A DNA stretch of 64,000 nucleotides, taken from positions 19,724,501 to 19,788,500 of the forward strand of contig OY720097.1 in NCBI GenBank assembly GCA_963082875.1, written 5' to 3'. Shown here in pieces: positions 60,089 through 64,000 of this stretch. How positions within the stretch are numbered: the stretch's first letter is position 1; the number at the start of each line of letters is the position of its first letter. The DNA comes from Corella eumyota. Taxonomy: Eukaryota; Chordata; Ascidiacea; Phlebobranchia; Corellidae. Both the position numbers and the translations under genes were made by a program. The notes below the pieces were generated by a model. That model was not told where the DNA came from, did no database searches, and worked only from the letters and a program-made list of their open reading frames with translations.

Positions 60089-62938
60089 GATATTAGCTGT
60101 TAAATCGTAGCTTAAATTTGTAATTTAAAAGTAAGCCTAGTATACAATTAACTAGTATTTTGAGTAGCACCTTAAGATCTAAAAAAATGTTAGCTTGTGA
60201 TATTTTAGCATGTTTAATAACTGGCTGGATTGAAACTACAATAACTGGTTAAGGATGCTGCAAACTGCTTGCAGTGTATATCTTTCTCGAACTGATTTGT
60301 CCTGTGAATCAATTTATTTAGATGATAAGCACTTAGTCTAACGTAAACTATATCATAACAAAACAACAAACCTCTTTAGAAAACAAATACACACGTAAAA
60401 AACCTAATTACTCACATGGCAAGCGGTTCGTAATAATAAAAGAAAGGTGCAGTCTTTTGGGTCTCCCCAATGCAGGAAATAGTTACGCATTTTTGAACTG
60501 AAAAGCACACGCACTACCGCACGGCGGAATGCAATTATTTCTTTTATACACACAACACAGTCACTTTCACGAGCATGCAATCTAAATATACCTTAATTTA
60601 ATTGATTGTTTTGTTATTGTACCATATGGCAATGGCAGTTCACATTTTTAGCCTGTTATCAATTTGTTTTTTCTTGGGCTTTCTAGCGTTTAAGACTACA
60701 GTTAGACTTTCAACCTTAATACTTGCTGGTTTATTTACACTGCCTGCCTAATTCCCGTTTTTTTTCTAGCCACATAATTATTGCGGCTTTATTTTCCGGG
60801 GGCTAGTATTGCTTTTAGTTTGTTACATAGTTTTATAAAACATATATACACAAGTTCATTGTATGTATATATGTATATACTCGTAACTGTACAATATTCA
60901 GTACAATAACACTTAGGGAAATGGAAACGGTAATACTGTTTTAAATGGGAAACTTCGATTGTTTAGTAAACAACTTAACTCAGTGCGCTTTATAACTGAT
61001 TTTAAACCTTTAAAATTTTCAGATTTCAATTAAAACGTACTTGTAAATTTACAAAAACAAAAATATACGATTCCCTTAGGTATACGGTGTCGACACAACA
61101 TACTTAAATAATTCTTTAGGGTATTGAAACTGTTGGCCTATTATTGTTTAACTCGATTTCAAGTTAATTTTATGCAATATATCTCATAAAAACCTAATTA
61201 AATTTCACATAACAATTACAAAATCTATTTTACCTTAACTAGTGTTAATTTTACGGTATATATAAACTTAGCGTACAGCTTTATGACATTTAACAAACTA
61301 CTTTCAGTATCTAAGCAGGTTATATTTGTATACATAACGTTATACAATCTAGTAATGCCGGGTTTATCCGAAAGTTCTTAGGATTTTTGTTATTCCAATA
61401 CTGTCGATTTGCCAAAAAAACTGACTTATTCTTTATTATTAAACAGTTTTTAATAGTTAAAAACGTTTGTTTTAAAACACAATTTAGTTTTTGTACAATA
61501 TACTTTAACATAGGTTTACAGTTTAACAACTACCTTAATTAAAGTATTTACTAGCTGGTTTCGTAATGTAAACAAGCTTTGGATAAGATTAACTACAGCT
61601 CACTGGGTTTTGGATTAATAAAACAACAGCAAACAGAAACTAATCTTGCCTTTTTTTTATTTCATATCTTACATTTCGATGAAATATGACGTGCTGAATT
61701 AGTAAACTAAAACTGATGTATAGGTTTAAAGCTGAGCACAGAAATTTCGATTTTACAGCTGAACTGTGAGGTCATAAAAATGCCAAATGAAAGTGGATTT
61801 TAACCTTTTAAAAAACTTTTGACAAATAAACAAGTCTAGCTTAAACCCTAGCATAATAAACAGGCAAGACCTTTAACACAACAAACAAAGTTGTCATTAA
61901 CCCTAATTTTCAAACCAATTCCTTAGGCTACCAAATATTTTTCAAGTTTTTACGCCGACTACTTTGTTAAAATATGTCTACTGAGTCAGGTAAGCCTAAG
62001 TTCCAAATAAAACTACAACTTACAGACAACAACAAACCTATTAACAGTTTTTAATTAACCATTAAACATTCGAATAGTACTATAACTACTTAAAAAATAG
62101 CCTTGAGCATTACAGTTAAATTTCTAGTGCTAAGAACTCGCCGGCGTTTAAACACTTTGGTTTTTTAATGACAAGTTAAATGATGCTACGTGCAAGTATT
62201 AGTTCATTAATTATGTTTGTTTATAACAGCATAGGCCAAGACAGACACTTAGTAATAAATGGATCATTTTGAGTAATAAATGGGTCATTATTTAGTCATA
62301 AATGATAATAACTTCCATATTCACATTGCCCTTTTAAATACTTTAAATATAGAATTAAACAATGTGCTTGTACGTCCACATTTTATACAAAAAACATTGT
62401 GTTTTAAAGTTTGGCCCTATTTACTCTTTATTGCAACAAATAATAAACGTGCAACAAATAATAAACGTGCAAAAAATAAAAGAATTTAACAAATACAATA
62501 ATAGTTCGGTTTTTTGTACTGCATTATTTTGGTTAGTTTTTTTAACATGTCACAAACAATATCAAAATATTTTGCATATTATAATTTTATTTGTTTTAAT
62601 TGAAGACATATTAAAGTAAGTAAAATTGATAAAATTATTTAAAATTTGTTCATATGATTGTATAAATTCCATCATTTGCTTAAAAAACACCTTAAAAAAT
62701 GGCTAAAAATGCCACTTTTTTTCCTATTTATCATTCAATATTTTAAATACTTTTATCACTAGCAAATACTGCAATAATTTCACACTAACCAAGACACCTT
62801 TAATTATGCAAAGTTAAAATACATAAATGTACTTCAAAAAAAATACTAACAATGACATTTTTAAACAAATAAATAAATAATAAAAGCAAAATAAAATTAT
62901 AAAACTAATTAATAAATATTGTAGAGTTTTCTCTGACG
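60089..62938. other. Intergenic, TP53I11 upstream region
   Basis: A segment at about 60415-60550, less A/T-rich than its surroundings, ends on the minus strand with GCCAT|GTGAGTAA. It could be a non-coding first exon of TP53I11, since the coding exon has an acceptor (TTTAACAG) just before its ATG. 62437-62474 holds two copies of an 18-bp unit (CAACAAATAATAAACGTG). Elsewhere I see no gene. Confidence 0.45.
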
Positions 62939-64000
62939 TCACGTTTCGTCGTTATATAATATTTCAATTTTTACGGTTTTTGGTTTGGCTGTTATTCCAT
63001 TATTGTTTCGCTGTAGCGAGTTTTCTGAAATTGGCGTCATCTCCATTTTATACTCAACTTTGTCCATCTTAAATTAAAAAAAATATTGAATTTATGATAA
63101 TTTGAATATTAATATTCATGTTTTAATATTATTACCTTTAATTTGTTATTTTCTATGTAAGTTGACGCGTTGTTTAATTTTATTAACAAATCTTCATTTT
63201 CCATTTTCAGTATTTTGTTTTTTTCTGTTATAAAAAATGGTTAATTTTAAGTGAATTTAGAGAAAAAGGTTTAAATTTAACTTTTTTTTAAACATTATCT
63301 AACCTTGTAAAATAAGCAAATCTTTGTCTTTGGAAGAGTTATTTGCAATTGATGCTTGCGCATTTTCCTTTTTGAGATTTTCTAAAGATTTTTGGCACTC
63401 AAGTTCCATCTAAAATACAACATAGTTTAAATCATTTTTTTTAGCAAAGCCTAAATCAATTTTTTTTTCTGTTTTGGCCCGTAAATTGGGTTAAAAAAAT
63501 TAAACATTAAATAGTTATATTAAATATAATACTATAGATGGAAAAAGACGAATATAAATTTAGAAACTACGTTTCAAAACCCGACTAGGTATTCAAATAT
63601 TTAAAAATGCCATTTAAAATCTATAAGATAAGATTGAAAGGTATTTAACTAAATGACGTTAAAATATAAGTATATTTGAAAAAAGAATAACAATTACTTG
63701 TGGCGCGCAATATTTGTATGTTGCGAGTGCGCGAATTTATTTTGACCAGCGATTATTAAGTGATGCACTTACAAATCAGCCAAAACTTCGGTCCAAAACG
63801 GTGTATTATAACGAAAATACGCTTTTACATTTACGTAGATTAATTAAATGGTAATTATAACAACCTCTTTGGAGTGTTTAGCCCATGATAGTTGGATTAA
63901 TTCATCCTTTTCCTGCAGTTGTCTTACATATTCTTCTTTCACTTGCTGCACCCTAATATCTGCATGCTTTTTCGCAAGTGCTAAATTTCGTTCTTGTGTT
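62939..64000 (-). CDS. Coiled-coil protein, 3' end (5' part off window)
   Basis: Four exons on the minus strand: 63865-64000 (running off the edge), 63304-63409, 63136-63224, 62939-63067. The joined frame is open and ends at a TGA at 62939. The visible C-terminal 150 or so residues are rich in E, K, Q, L and N in heptad-like order (VQQVKEEYVRQLQEKDELIQ, LENLKKENAQ, KILKMENEDLLIKLNN), then a short basic non-helical tail (ITAKPKTVKIEILYNDET). This indicates a long coiled coil. I do not recognise the family; FAM184- or CCDC-type proteins are possible, but nothing here decides it. Confidence 0.75.

Overview
The window is AT-rich animal DNA with short introns (about 70-400 bp) and canonical GT-AG exons. 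I infer a compact chordate-type genome, most likely a tunicate such as Ciona. The grounds are the base composition, small introns, a tRNA-derived SINE, recognisable GEN1, E2F4/5 and TP53I11 orthologues, and a tandem family of LDLa-bearing G-protein-coupled receptors. The species is an inference, not a reading.

Left and centre (1-54.6 kb): a tandem array on the minus strand of about seven receptor genes plus one relic. Each full gene has 15 exons: signal peptide (e1), six LDL-receptor class A modules (e2-e9), then seven transmembrane helices (e9-e15) resembling the relaxin receptor (RXFP) branch of family A receptors. No leucine-rich repeats lie between the last LDLa module and TM1. I call the types A (2.9-8.0, 25.7-30.6 and 35.1-40.4 kb), B (9.1-18.4 and 41.4-46.3 kb) and C (19.6-24.7 and 47.6-52.7 kb). 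The order GEN1-A-B-C occurs twice, at about 1-25 kb and 32-53 kb, so a roughly 28-32 kb block is duplicated; recent duplication and two haplotypes assembled in tandem both fit. A3, B1, C1 and C2 look intact; A1 has one frameshift; A2, B2 and the 54.2 kb relic are broken. GEN1 is 5'-partial at the left edge and a frameshifted, truncated copy at 32-34 kb.

The most notable gene is B1 (9.1-18.4 kb). Its exons e2-e6, all of symmetric phase 2, are duplicated in tandem. Splicing both sets keeps one frame of 3,432 nt in 20 exons, predicting a 1,143-residue receptor with ten LDLa modules instead of six. In block II the matching gene B2 lost that region and is an out-of-frame chimera. C1 and C2 are almost identical over 6.1 kb, then diverge abruptly at their N-terminal exons.

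Mobile DNA: a broken LTR retroelement sits in the last intron of B1 and B2, and its 3' LTR carries a 286-bp hAT-like MITE with an 8-bp target duplication. tRNA-derived SINEs sit in type A introns. An orphan ZP-domain exon lies at the junction between the two blocks.

Right part (54.6-64 kb): ordinary single-copy genes. These are an intronless E2F4/5 factor (+), TP53I11 in five coding exons (-), and the 3' end of a coiled-coil protein gene (-) running off the right edge. Long AT-rich intergenic stretches separate them and show no further genes.
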